64,000 nt of DNA. Origin: Synechococcus sp. Nb3U1 (lineage in GTDB: Bacteria; Cyanobacteriota; Cyanobacteriia; Thermostichales; Thermostichaceae). A model generated the notes under the pieces. It searched no databases and had not been told where the DNA came from. It saw only the letters and a list, made by a program, of their open reading frames with translations. The stretch covers positions 1,928,427-1,992,426 of the forward strand of contig NZ_JAKFYQ010000001.1 in assembly GCF_021533835.1 (NCBI RefSeq), given 5' to 3'. The translations under genes and the position numbers were made by a program. Positions 8,574 through 16,111 of this stretch are shown here, in pieces (positions within the stretch are counted from its first letter, which is position 1; each line of letters begins with the position of its first letter).

Positions 8574-8825
8574 TCAATCCAGAAACGGTAGCTTGAGCTT
8601 GAACTCTTTTTTGCCGATCCCATGAGCTTCATACCAATGAATCTCGGCTAACCGTATCATACCGTTTGCAAGCTGAACCTGGGCAATGCCCTTCAACTTT
8701 CTCCACTTGCCTCGACCGTACTGCTTCTGTAGTCGTGCCCGATCGCGGATTCCCGTCCCTGTGGCAATTACCTCAATGTTTGTGATATTGCCAATAATCT
8801 CAAAGTCCACGCGAGAGCGATCCAA
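8574..8825 (-). CDS. Small hypothetical protein (integron cassette)
   Basis: Up to 83 residues, basic in the middle (IRDRARLQKQYGRGKWRKLK). The start is uncertain: TTG at 8825 or GTG at 8810, with no ATG upstream of the conserved-looking part. A plausible beta-rich fold with an internal basic loop; no function assigned. First gene of cassette 9. Confidence 0.55.
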   Translation of the reverse strand: MDRSRVDFEIIGNITNIEVIATGTGIRDRARLQKQYGRGKWRKLKGIAQVQLANGMIRLAEIHWYEAHGIGKKEFKLKLPFLD

Positions 8826-8909
8826 AAAGGTGCTGTTTGATACTAGCGTACTTTGATCTTTGCCATGACATCAATATCCCAACGACTGCCATCATTCGCA
8901 ACCAAAGCG

Positions 8910-8995
8910 GCACAACGGTGAAGCTCAACGGCGGCAGACAACCTTTGCATCACCACCAATGTCTCGGCTCCGTCCGTTGCAGCGCAGTGTTAGCC
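8910..8995 (-). other. attC site of cassette 8 (membrane protein + toxin-antitoxin)
   Basis: R'' GGCTAAC (8995-8989, minus strand) and R' GTTGTGC (8916-8910), 86 bp, with arms near GCTCAACGGCGGC and CCGTCCGTTGCAGC. R'' is the exact complement of the cassette start core at 10373-10379. Confidence 0.88.
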
Positions 8996-9040
8996 TGCTG
9001 ACAACTGCAACTACCTACGGCTTTTCCAGTACCCGGGTTC

Positions 9041-9301
9041 TCAGCTGCAATGCATCACCGCCAGAATAAGAATGTAGTCCGGCTCAATCGTATAGAGAAT
9101 TCCATACGGAAACCTGCGTGTCATACATTGTCGAACGTCCTCATCGATAGCAACGTAGCGAGTAGGAGATTCTCTAATACGATAAACTGCATCCTCAACA
9201 GCATCAATAAACGCCTGTGCCACCTCAGTCCGTTGTTCTGCATAATATTGAACAGCCTCAGCATATTCTGTGAGAGCTTCAGGATGAAAAACATACTTCA
9301 T
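9041..9301 (-). CDS. RelE/ParE-family toxin, C-terminally truncated by a TGA
   Basis: An 86-residue toxin of the RelE/ParE superfamily (MKYVFHPEALTEYAEAVQYY...), translationally coupled to its antitoxin by an ATGA overlap at 9298-9301. The conserved C-terminal strand ends ...VMHCS followed by TGA. Reading on in the same frame gives EPGYWKSRR before a TAG, which looks like the GYW-containing tail normal for this family. A single CGA-to-TGA (Arg-to-stop) change would explain it. Loss of the tail probably reduces or abolishes toxicity. Known members either cleave mRNA on the ribosome or poison gyrase; which applies here cannot be told. Confidence 0.8.
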   Translation of the reverse strand: MKYVFHPEALTEYAEAVQYYAEQRTEVAQAFIDAVEDAVYRIRESPTRYVAIDEDVRQCMTRRFPYGILYTIEPDYILILAVMHCS

Positions 9302-9528
9302 TGCCCTAGTAACCGTCTCACTTGAGCCAAAGCCTCTTCTCCTGGAATAGGTTGCGCAGAACCATCACGAACCTGATCTCGTCGTTTCTTGGCTTCAGTA
9401 ATCCAAGCCGCTCGGATGGTTGGGTCGGTATCAAATTCAAGGCTTTCAACTAGCTTTTCTGCTAGAAGTGCCCTTGACACACTAGGGAGAGCTAGAAGTT
9501 CCTCTGTTAGCTGCTCAATCGACCGCAT
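9298..9528 (-). CDS. Addiction-module antitoxin (Unstab_antitox-like)
   Basis: A 76-residue acidic protein with the segment LPSVSRALLAEKLVESL near its N-terminus, typical of the short antitoxins paired with RelE/ParE toxins. It precedes and overlaps the toxin gene by 4 bp, the normal order for type II toxin-antitoxin modules. Such modules are common in chromosomal integrons, where they are thought to stabilise the array. Confidence 0.82.
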   Translation of the reverse strand: MRSIEQLTEELLALPSVSRALLAEKLVESLEFDTDPTIRAAWITEAKKRRDQVRDGSAQPIPGEEALAQVRRLLGQ

Positions 9529-9667
9529 AAATCCTCGCAGGGTAATAAATCTTGATTACAATTTTAGCAAGATTCAACGTGCCAGAGTTGAAGTCATTTC
9601 ACTCGGCTCAGAGCTATTATTTAGCCTGTGAATTAAAATGGCACTCACGCTCAAAACCGGTTTGTAC
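9529..9667. other. Intergenic spacer within cassette 8, no attC
   Basis: No attC core pair is visible here, so the membrane protein gene and the toxin-antitoxin pair share one cassette. The spacer is AT-rich and could hold the toxin-antitoxin promoter; no clear operator was identified. Confidence 0.5.
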
Positions 9668-10279
9668 TTATCTATCCTGATCAGATGGCGTTTCGTCCTC
9701 TGGTGATTGTCGCTCCTTTCTTAGTCCAGTCACTACAGAATCTAATACATCAGGATGAGTTGCTGCAAGTTTAAGTAGAGACGATAGAACAGTAGTTGAT
9801 GTCTTTTGTGAAGTATCTTCAAGCGTGTCTGAAGTAGAAGATTTATCAGGCAAGAACCTATCAGTTATAGAAACCTCACTCGCCCGTTTAAGCATAGCGA
9901 CAAGAGGTTGATTATTATCGAGAAACTTCTCAAAGATCTCTTTCAATTCACTTATGGATTCTCGCTGTTCTTGCTGAGTTGCCTGAATCCTCTCCTGATT
10001 TTGCTTAATTTCATCCTGGCTTTGTTTGATCTCGTTTAATTCTAAACTGACTCCCTCTTTCCCAAACTGTAATTTGGATAACCGCTGCAAAGTTTCTGAA
10101 TTTAGTAGAAGGACTACTGTGAATACAATAACTTCGGGTATTTGAAATCTCTTACTTTGTTTATCGACTTGACCTAACAATACCAGTAATAAATAGACCA
10201 GGCCAAATAGTGTGATAACGATGGACAGGATTGAACGGAAGTTTGTATCAGCTTTTTTCTGGTAATGCTCAGTTTTCAT
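9668..10279 (-). CDS. Membrane-anchored coiled-coil protein (hypothetical)
   Basis: A 203-residue protein with two hydrophobic segments (about residues 16-36 and 48-58), then a long polar, Gln/Glu-rich coiled coil (about 80-120, IKQSQDEIKQNQERIQ) and an acidic, Ser/Thr-rich tail. The topology suggests an inner-membrane protein with a cytoplasmic coiled coil. No enzymatic domain is seen. It is the first gene of cassette 8, upstream of the toxin-antitoxin pair. Confidence 0.6.
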   Translation of the reverse strand: MKTEHYQKKADTNFRSILSIVITLFGLVYLLLVLLGQVDKQSKRFQIPEVIVFTVVLLLNSETLQRLSKLQFGKEGVSLELNEIKQSQDEIKQNQERIQATQQEQRESISELKEIFEKFLDNNQPLVAMLKRASEVSITDRFLPDKSSTSDTLEDTSQKTSTTVLSSLLKLAATHPDVLDSVVTGLRKERQSPEDETPSDQDR

Positions 10280-10372
10280 TTACACTCTTGTCCCAAATGC
10301 AAGCTCATGGCAACTTGAAACGGAATGCTAACAGATAATCTTCCTGCTACGTCCCAACTAAGAAACGAAGCA

Positions 10373-10498
10373 GGCTAACGACCAAGCTCAGCGACCGCCG
10401 TCGGAAACGCCCGGTCGGCTGCAACAGTCGCTGCCAAATTACCCAAACCGTCCAACTGCCCAGCGGGGCGGCGGTTCGCTGCAGCGCTCTGGTTAGGC
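10373..10498 (-). other. attC site of cassette 7 (126-bp type)
   Basis: R'' GCCTAAC (10498-10492, minus strand) and R' GTTAGCC (10379-10373). This is a long, GC-rich 126-bp site nearly identical over its interior to the 126-bp attC at 15431-15556. Confidence 0.9.
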
Positions 10499-10507
10499 GT
10501 CGTTCTA

Positions 10508-10753
10508 CTAGTCATGACACTCACCCTCCAAAACCCAATTGAGGCGCATCTCCTCAGCCAATGTGTCAGGAACAATAATGCCCGCCGTCATGCCGGGGGA
10601 GATCACGTCTATGTCGCGGTCATACGCTCGAACGGTGTGGAAGATAATCATCAGGTCTCGTCTCATGATCTCCTGAACGCCGTCTGACTTCGTAATCACT
10701 GTCGTGCGGTCACCGCGTCGAATCTCATCACCACAACAACGCCCGCCGACCAA
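10508..10753 (-). CDS. Small hypothetical protein (integron cassette 7)
   Basis: Up to 81 residues from a TTG at 10753, no ATG before MRRDLMII. A short in-frame-closed peptide frame (MRHIKFSIGRIEAIGN) sits just upstream in the same cassette in another frame, so the gene may be frameshifted or start internally. The middle (RAYDRDIDVISPGMTAGIIV) is compatible with a small alpha/beta protein. No function assigned. Confidence 0.4.
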   Translation of the reverse strand: MVGGRCCGDEIRRGDRTTVITKSDGVQEIMRRDLMIIFHTVRAYDRDIDVISPGMTAGIIVPDTLAEEMRLNWVLEGECHD

Positions 10754-10824
10754 GGCCTCTCAGTTACCAATGGCTTCGATACGACCGATGGAAAATTTGA
10801 TATGGCGCATGGGGTGTGCGAGAC

Positions 10825-10911
10825 GCCTAACGTTGCTGTTCAGCGGTTGCGGATCAATCTTGCTCCCCTACAGCCAGAACTCACCAATCCGTTGCAACAG
10901 CGTTGTTAGCT
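10825..10911 (-). other. attC site of cassette 6
   Basis: R'' AGCTAAC (10911-10905, minus strand) and R' GTTAGGC (10831-10825), 87 bp, with arms GTTGCTGTTCAGCGG and CCGTTGCAACAGCG. R'' is the exact complement of the cassette 6 start core at 11133-11139. Confidence 0.87.
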
Positions 10912-11132
10912 CAGCGACGCACCGATCGCCCCCTAACCACGCCTCACCCCCAATCTCCTGGGCGGTTTCGGGATCACCGATCGCCCCTCGCTATGGCCCT
11001 CACCGATAACCTGCTGGGCGCTTTCGCAACCACCAACAGGACTCAAATGACGGCCTCAACTGACAAGCTTCTGGGCGGTTTCGGGCTGACCGATCACGCT
11101 GAAGCACGAGTGTAAGGTCTGGATGCGGAGCT
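10912..11132. other. Cassette 6: short cassette without a leftward gene, with internal repeats
   Basis: About 220 bp between two attC sites. No convincing reading frame exists in the direction of the array. It holds imperfect repeats of TGGGCGGTTTCGGG followed by ACCGATCGCCC (around 10959, 11013 and 11073). On the plus strand an ATG at 10993 opens 40 codons in which TDNLLGAF and TDKLLGGF recur, ending at TAA 11113-11115. It could be a non-coding cassette, a promoter cassette or a gene in reverse orientation. Confidence 0.5.
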
Positions 11133-11196
11133 AGCTAACGGCTTGCCGCTCAGCCGCGCCGCCGAAGGCGGCGTCGGCTGGAGCGGCGGGTTGGGC
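11133..11196 (-). other. attC site of cassette 5 (GyrI-like)
   Basis: R'' GCCCAAC (11196-11190, minus strand) and R' GTTAGCT (11139-11133), 64 bp. It folds into an almost complete GC-rich hairpin around CGCCGCCGAAGGCGGCG. Confidence 0.9.
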
Positions 11197-11230
11197 GGCG
11201 CTTTGCGGTGCGAATTTATCCTTAGATTGC

Positions 11231-11701
11231 TTACTGCAGAGGAACACAATATTCCATAGTGTGCTCGTAGTAGACTTCAAAAATAGGGCGTTGCGAGTCT
11301 ATGATCAGTTGATGTTGCGGTATGTACTCCGTAAAGAAACGCCCGATAGTCTCTCCAATTGTAGCGGAGTTTTTGTCAAGCGATAGGACTGCATAACGTC
11401 CACCTGGTAGTTGCTTTGTTGAGATGTCTCCTGTGTTAGGGGATACTGCTGCAGTGAGCTCCAAGGCGCACTCATAACCGACCAATTGCGTATCATTTGT
11501 GTGTGGGATGCCAATCACCTTTAGTGCGGATGGATCATAACCGTGTTGTTGAACCCAATCTTTGATGCGTTGAAAACCGTCCCGAATTTTTTCGATGTAA
11601 TTGCCTGTAGTTTGCTGTATTTGGCAAGAAATATAAACAACGAAAACAGGTGGCAAATCTTGGAGAGTAACGTGTAATGATTGTCCAGAAAAAACGCTCA
11701 T
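11231..11701 (-). CDS. GyrI-like / AraC effector-binding domain protein
   Basis: A 156-residue soluble protein from the ATG at 11701 (MSVFSGQSL); an in-frame start at 11722 adds 7 residues. The pattern of paired beta-alpha-beta halves, ending with IFEVYYEHTMEYCVPL, fits the GyrI-like small-molecule-binding domain (SHS2 fold). Relatives bind hydrophobic ligands or gyrase; the ligand here is unknown. Sole gene of cassette 5. Confidence 0.65.
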   Translation of the reverse strand: MSVFSGQSLHVTLQDLPPVFVVYISCQIQQTTGNYIEKIRDGFQRIKDWVQQHGYDPSALKVIGIPHTNDTQLVGYECALELTAAVSPNTGDISTKQLPGGRYAVLSLDKNSATIGETIGRFFTEYIPQHQLIIDSQRPIFEVYYEHTMEYCVPLQ

Positions 11702-11770
11702 TAGAATCTCCTGTACTTGCAATTTGGTAGGTATCGCTCACAACTGTTAGCAATCGAATAGGGCACAGCC

Positions 11771-11858
11771 GCCCAACGTTCGCGCTCACCGGACACAGAT
11801 AACCTTTGCAACTCAACCAATTATGTTGACACGTTCCGGTGCAGCGCGGTTGTTAGCC
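11771..11858 (-). other. attC site of cassette 4
   Basis: R'' GGCTAAC (11858-11852, minus strand) and R' GTTGGGC (11777-11771), 88 bp. The interior nearly matches the attC at 3131-3217. Confidence 0.9.
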
Positions 11859-11874
11859 TGTATGGGAAGTGTGC

Positions 11875-12264
11875 TTACAGGTCTTCTAATAATGGGTTAC
11901 AAGCAAACATAAATTCTTCAACGGGTTTGCCTTCCAACAAATGCTCTTGAATAATGCGTTCACAAACCTCTGGTGTAACGTGACAATACCAAGTCCCTTC
12001 AGGGTAGACAACTGCAAGCGGGCCACCTCGACAAAACATCAAACATTCCACTTCTGTGCGATAAATGTTGTGTCCATCTTGAGTAAGTTGCTTCAGTCGT
12101 TTACCCAAATATTTCCAGGTTTTAGCACCTTCTTCAGCAGGGCAACAAGTATCTCCACTTTGGCGATGCCCTGTACACAATAAAATATGGCGTTCATAAC
12201 CACCTTGCCCATTAACAGCAATACCTCGTGATTTAGCCTTCTTTTGCAAGGGTTTGATATCCAT
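11875..12264 (-). CDS. Thioredoxin-like 2Fe-2S ferredoxin
   Basis: A 129-residue protein with the cysteine pattern of thioredoxin-like 2Fe-2S ferredoxins: [14 protein letters not shown] (first pair) and ECLMFCRGG (second pair, C-x3-C). Such proteins pass single electrons, often in cyanobacterial redox regulation or cofactor enzymes. It follows the SAM methyltransferase gene by 13 bp in the same cassette, so the two are likely co-transcribed. Confidence 0.78.
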   Translation of the reverse strand: MDIKPLQKKAKSRGIAVNGQGGYERHILLCTGHRQSGDTCCPAEEGAKTWKYLGKRLKQLTQDGHNIYRTEVECLMFCRGGPLAVVYPEGTWYCHVTPEVCERIIQEHLLEGKPVEEFMFACNPLLEDL

Positions 12265-12277
12265 AATAAGTGGTACT

Positions 12278-13099
12278 TTAACGATGGTTGGAAATTGCAG
12301 TATACAAGCGTGTGCGATAAATCAGTCTTACCAAACCTTGTCGATCGCAAGAGCGTTGATGGAATACGGCTAAGTCCGACATGAGTTTTTCTAAACCTTT
12401 TCCTTCAGATGGTGTAAATCCTTGACTTCGAGCTAAACCGATTAGTCCTGGAAGATCTAAGGATTGATTGGAGACGAACTCATGTCGCTGTAAGTTTGTA
12501 AAGTAAGGCAACCATAGCCCTTGCCAAAACAGTTGATAACGTATGCTCTTGAGCCATGTTTCCGGTTGCATTCCAGATCGGAATTGGTTCTCTTGATCTT
12601 GGGATACTGCAAAAACCAAGCGAGTGTATTCTTTGGAAACAAGGTCATCTTGATCCCAAAAACTCCATGTTAATGCTAAACGTCCACTGGGTTTGAGGAT
12701 ACGGCGAAACTCTTTGAGACTTTTATCAAAATCAAACCAATGAAATGCTTGAAATGAGGTGACTAAATCGACTGATGCACTATCCAGGGGAATTTGTTCA
12801 GCAGTGCCAACCAGAAACTCTACGTTTTCATGCGAGGTCGCTGATGTTCTCATGTCTTCGTTGGGTTCGATCGCCAGAACCTGAATCCCTCGATCTGCCA
12901 ACAATCTTGCTCCAATCCCTGTTCCTGCACCAACATCCGCAGCAACAATCTGACTTAAATATCCCAAATCTGACAAAATTGTGCCGATTGCTGAGGCAGG
13001 GTAAATCGGGCGATACTTTTCGTAATCTTCGCCTCGATCAGAAAAATAGCTCAATGGATTCGTGATCGAATCTGAGGCAGTGGAGAAATCAAAACTCAA
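12278..13099 (-). CDS. Class I SAM-dependent methyltransferase
   Basis: A 273-residue UbiE/COQ5-like methyltransferase. The glycine-rich SAM-binding motif I ([13 protein letters not shown]) lies at about residues 52-64, followed by the acidic residue in [10 protein letters not shown]. The substrate is not evident. First gene of cassette 4, about 55 bp from the cassette start, followed by the 2Fe-2S protein. Confidence 0.8.
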   Translation of the reverse strand: MSFDFSTASDSITNPLSYFSDRGEDYEKYRPIYPASAIGTILSDLGYLSQIVAADVGAGTGIGARLLADRGIQVLAIEPNEDMRTSATSHENVEFLVGTAEQIPLDSASVDLVTSFQAFHWFDFDKSLKEFRRILKPSGRLALTWSFWDQDDLVSKEYTRLVFAVSQDQENQFRSGMQPETWLKSIRYQLFWQGLWLPYFTNLQRHEFVSNQSLDLPGLIGLARSQGFTPSEGKGLEKLMSDLAVFHQRSCDRQGLVRLIYRTRLYTAISNHR

Positions 13100-13154
13100 T
13101 TTTCAGCCTCGCTGCGAGTTGCATTTTTAGGTTAACACAGAACCCAAGATTGCA

Positions 13155-13211
13155 GGCTAACGAGAGCATCAGCCGCACGCGGAGCGTGCCGGCTGGATGC
13201 GCTGGTTATGC
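13155..13211 (-). other. attC site of cassette 3 (Argonaute)
   Basis: The shortest attC in the array, 57 bp: R'' GCATAAC (13211-13205, minus strand) and R' GTTAGCC (13161-13155). The arms (GCGCATCCAGCCGGCACGC and GCGTGCGGCTGATGC) fold into an almost full-length hairpin with unpaired bases on one strand, as needed for single-strand recognition by IntI. Confidence 0.93.
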
Positions 13212-13237
13212 CGCTTTTCTTTGAAGTTTACCTTCTT

Positions 13238-15382
13238 TTACAACCAGAATGGCACGTCCCCTTCTGAATCCTTTGGTTTGATGCCAAGCAGTGAAAATTC
13301 TCCAATCTTGTCGCTGTAATGAATCGTCACTGGCAAACGCGGCTCTCTAACCGAACCATAATGCAAGAGCGTCAGCGATAGCGCCGAATGAATAGCATTT
13401 TCGATTGAGAAGGATAGTTCTGTCCTGATTTGAAGCGGACATGGTGTGCTGCCTTTGAAAGGAGGCAGTGAAGAAACCAAGAATGCTTCCGTATCGCTTA
13501 TTTTAAATGCTGTCCCCTTCGGCGGTCTGTCTATAGCGGAGGCGGATGTGCTTTGATAAAGACGGGGGGCTCCAGATTTGATTACTTCAACCAGATGGAA
13601 CTCTGCACCAATCTGTTTTGCCCATTCCTTCAATGCCGATTTTTCTCCGCCACGAAATTGTCCGTCACGATGAATCACGACTCGTTTGCCTTGAAATTCC
13701 TTGAGAGGGAAAAGACTGCGCAGAATACTGCTTGGTATTGTTTCTCCTTCAATCGGTGCATCGTGGATAATGTATCGTAGAAATTGACCATCGCTGAAAT
13801 AGACTCTTGCCATGGCAGTCGCGTTCATGGTTCCCGATAACTTTTGTTTCGCTCTACGAGCAATATCAATCCCAACGACAATATCAGCGTAAGGAAGCGG
13901 TTTCGCTAAAACAAATGGAACGTTCCTTGTTTTTGCTAATATACCCAACACGATATTGTCCATCGCATATTTTTCAGAGAATGTATCTTCATAGACAACT
14001 TGGCTCGGGATACCAAGTCGCATTGTCAATGACTTGAAGACATGATACATGCTCGCTTCTTCGCCTTCTTCCCGCTCGTCGTGGTATGCACTTCCAGGGA
14101 ATAGAGCAAGAAAAATGTCAGGCTTTGCCGATTCGAAACAGTTTATTGCGTTTTCCAAATTTGCTCGCGAAAGTCTTTCGATCTTCTGTTGACGTTGTCC
14201 ATTGACTTCAACTGATTGAATAGAGAAATTCAATTTCTCCAACGCGGCTTTGAGCTTACGTAGGAACGTCATCAATGCTTGCTGCGCAACTTGCGATGAC
14301 GCGTTAATTACCCCAATTTTTATAGGGTGTTTTTTGTCAGGAAATGCATTTGAACGTTTAAATGCGCCATGCTTTTCCAAGCTCTCATAAATGCGTTGCC
14401 CTTGATGAATTTTATCGTCGCCAACACGCAATTTGGGCTCAAAGGCCACATCGTGCGGTCCCAAGAATGCTTGCGGCAATGATTCAGAATTGAAACTGTT
14501 GGCGAGAATTCCGTTGTTTTTACCAATAGCGGCAATTTCACGAACAAGAGTGTATCTTGTTTGTGGATCAAGCCGCAATGCTTCGGAAACTTGACGTGGC
14601 TTCACTTTAAATTTCTTGAGATCACCCATTCGAACGACAGGGCGTAACATACTTGCAATATAAATATATTGGCTTGTGCGAGTTTCAATTTTAACAGTCA
14701 GTTCATCATCAGGAGCGCGACTAATCAAATTGCGTGTCATCTCATCGCTGGATTTACTGAGAAGCCGTTCACGCATTTCGCGAACATTGCCAGTAATCTC
14801 GACGATTGTCCCTTTGAAATCCTTCGCTGTCACAGCGACCATCATTCCGACAAGTTCTTGCGGACTTTTCAGGGTGGCGGCAAACTCATGGAGTAATTGA
14901 GTATGAAAAATGTTGGACGAAACAGTGATGGAAATCGCTGGTTCGTTGTTCACTGCCCAACCGCGTAAAGCGTAGTCGCGGTCAACTCGGATTTTGCCGA
15001 AATTCTGTTTTTTCGGCTCAAGCACTCTCCGAATTTCTGCTTGGTGGTTTGCGAGCAAACCGCGAGCTGTGAATTCGCCCTGCTCCCAAGCCGAAGGTTC
15101 CCATTTTGTATTAAGAGTAACACTCAGCACATCATTTAATCGTTCTTCTGTCCATAATTGTTTCAGAAATTCTTCAATTGCTTCATCTTGGGGCGGCTTG
15201 TCTGTGATGATTTGACCACCGCACCATACCCAATTCCCACCAAACTTATTCCGCAAGCGATATGCTAACTTTCCGCCGATTGCCGATACATCATCGCTCA
15301 CCGCTTTGATTGTATAGGCAGACAGCTTGGGCAACGCCTGAGGAATAACAGGAAAGACATCAACGTAGATAATCATATCCAT
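13238..15382 (-). CDS. Prokaryotic Argonaute (long, catalytic-type)
   Basis: A 714-residue long pAgo. The C-terminal PIWI domain holds a full DEDX tetrad: D506 (GIDIARR), the glutamate finger in PIEGETIP (E545 or E547), D573 (HRDGQF) and D691 (HYSDKIGEF). The MID region (about 415-495) keeps residues typical of 5'-phosphate guide binding, including Q461, K471, N476 and K484. The N-terminal half (1-350) fits the N, linker and PAZ regions. Catalytic long pAgos use short DNA or RNA guides to cut invading or plasmid DNA. It is the only gene of cassette 3 and stops 27 bp before its attC core. An ATG two codons downstream is an alternative start. Confidence 0.9.
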   Translation of the reverse strand: MDMIIYVDVFPVIPQALPKLSAYTIKAVSDDVSAIGGKLAYRLRNKFGGNWVWCGGQIITDKPPQDEAIEEFLKQLWTEERLNDVLSVTLNTKWEPSAWEQGEFTARGLLANHQAEIRRVLEPKKQNFGKIRVDRDYALRGWAVNNEPAISITVSSNIFHTQLLHEFAATLKSPQELVGMMVAVTAKDFKGTIVEITGNVREMRERLLSKSSDEMTRNLISRAPDDELTVKIETRTSQYIYIASMLRPVVRMGDLKKFKVKPRQVSEALRLDPQTRYTLVREIAAIGKNNGILANSFNSESLPQAFLGPHDVAFEPKLRVGDDKIHQGQRIYESLEKHGAFKRSNAFPDKKHPIKIGVINASSQVAQQALMTFLRKLKAALEKLNFSIQSVEVNGQRQQKIERLSRANLENAINCFESAKPDIFLALFPGSAYHDEREEGEEASMYHVFKSLTMRLGIPSQVVYEDTFSEKYAMDNIVLGILAKTRNVPFVLAKPLPYADIVVGIDIARRAKQKLSGTMNATAMARVYFSDGQFLRYIIHDAPIEGETIPSSILRSLFPLKEFQGKRVVIHRDGQFRGGEKSALKEWAKQIGAEFHLVEVIKSGAPRLYQSTSASAIDRPPKGTAFKISDTEAFLVSSLPPFKGSTPCPLQIRTELSFSIENAIHSALSLTLLHYGSVREPRLPVTIHYSDKIGEFSLLGIKPKDSEGDVPFWL

Positions 15383-15430
15383 ATCGTAGTTTCTCCTTCT
15401 GGTGGGAACGCTTACACGGCGATATTAGCG

Positions 15431-15556
15431 GCATAACGATCAAGCTCAGCGACCGCCGCCGGAAACGCCCGGTCGGCTGTAACAGTCGCTGACAGATTAC
15501 CCGAACCGTCCGACTGCCCAGCGGGGCGGCGGTTCGCTGCAGCGCCCTGGTTAGGC
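15431..15556 (-). other. attC site of cassette 2 (126-bp type)
   Basis: R'' GCCTAAC (15556-15550, minus strand) and R' GTTATGC (15437-15431). The interior is nearly identical to the attC at 10373-10498 although the associated genes are unrelated. Confidence 0.9.
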
Positions 15557-15569
15557 CACGTCGTTGTCA

Positions 15570-16004
15570 TCACCAAAATCTCCACCAAGGCCGTGCCGCA
15601 GTCGGTTGCGATGTTGCCTTTTGGAGCGCTGCGGTATTGGTGAAGATGGAATCAACCAGCACTCTCATGTCCTCCTTCAGGGCGTGGGAATGCCCCACTC
15701 CAATCAGTCGGTTCTGCCACGATTGGTTGTTCTCGGTGATGAACTCTTGGTGCGCAGCTTCCACCAATCCCTCGACATATTTCCTGCCGATACCGAGGCC
15801 CGCAAGCTGATCAACGATAATCGCGTGAATGTCCCCGACATCCATGAAGCAATGCACTCTCCCAATCCCAAAGACGTAACCATAAAGCGTGAAGCCGAAG
15901 ACTTGGCACATCAACTCGTCCTCAAGCTTCCAACGCGGGTCGGATGTAACTTGGCGCGTGATCGCTTCCGACTTCCCTTTGGCGTGTTGTTTTAGGTCAG
16001 ACAT
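15570..16004 (-). CDS. Hypothetical protein (integron cassette 2)
   Basis: A 144-residue soluble protein (MSDLKQHAKGKSEAI...). It has a mixed composition with hydrophobic segments around residues 36-50 but no clear membrane span, and a Trp-rich end (RPWWRFW). No family is recognised. It begins 11 bp after the cassette start core and ends just before its attC, so it fills its cassette. Confidence 0.6.
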   Translation of the reverse strand: MSDLKQHAKGKSEAITRQVTSDPRWKLEDELMCQVFGFTLYGYVFGIGRVHCFMDVGDIHAIIVDQLAGLGIGRKYVEGLVEAAHQEFITENNQSWQNRLIGVGHSHALKEDMRVLVDSIFTNTAALQKATSQPTAARPWWRFW

Positions 16005-16014
16005 ACGTGGAGTG

Positions 16015-16111
16015 GCCTAACGACCAAGCTCAGCGGCGGCGGGGGCCGAGTGAGCTACATGGCACGAAAAGTCTACACGGCCCCGCCGTCGGCTGCAGCG
16101 CCTGGTTCGGC
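16015..16111 (-). other. attC site of cassette 1
   Basis: R'' GCCGAAC (16111-16105, minus strand) and R' GTTAGGC (16021-16015), 97 bp. R'' is the exact complement of the first core at 16541-16547. The C-terminal codons of the cassette 1 gene overlap the right part of this attC. Confidence 0.88.

Noticed and set aside
1085-16111. CRISPR array
   Set aside because: Repeats between genes vary in length (57-126 bp), are spaced by whole genes and have attC core pairs; no short regular repeat-spacer pattern exists.
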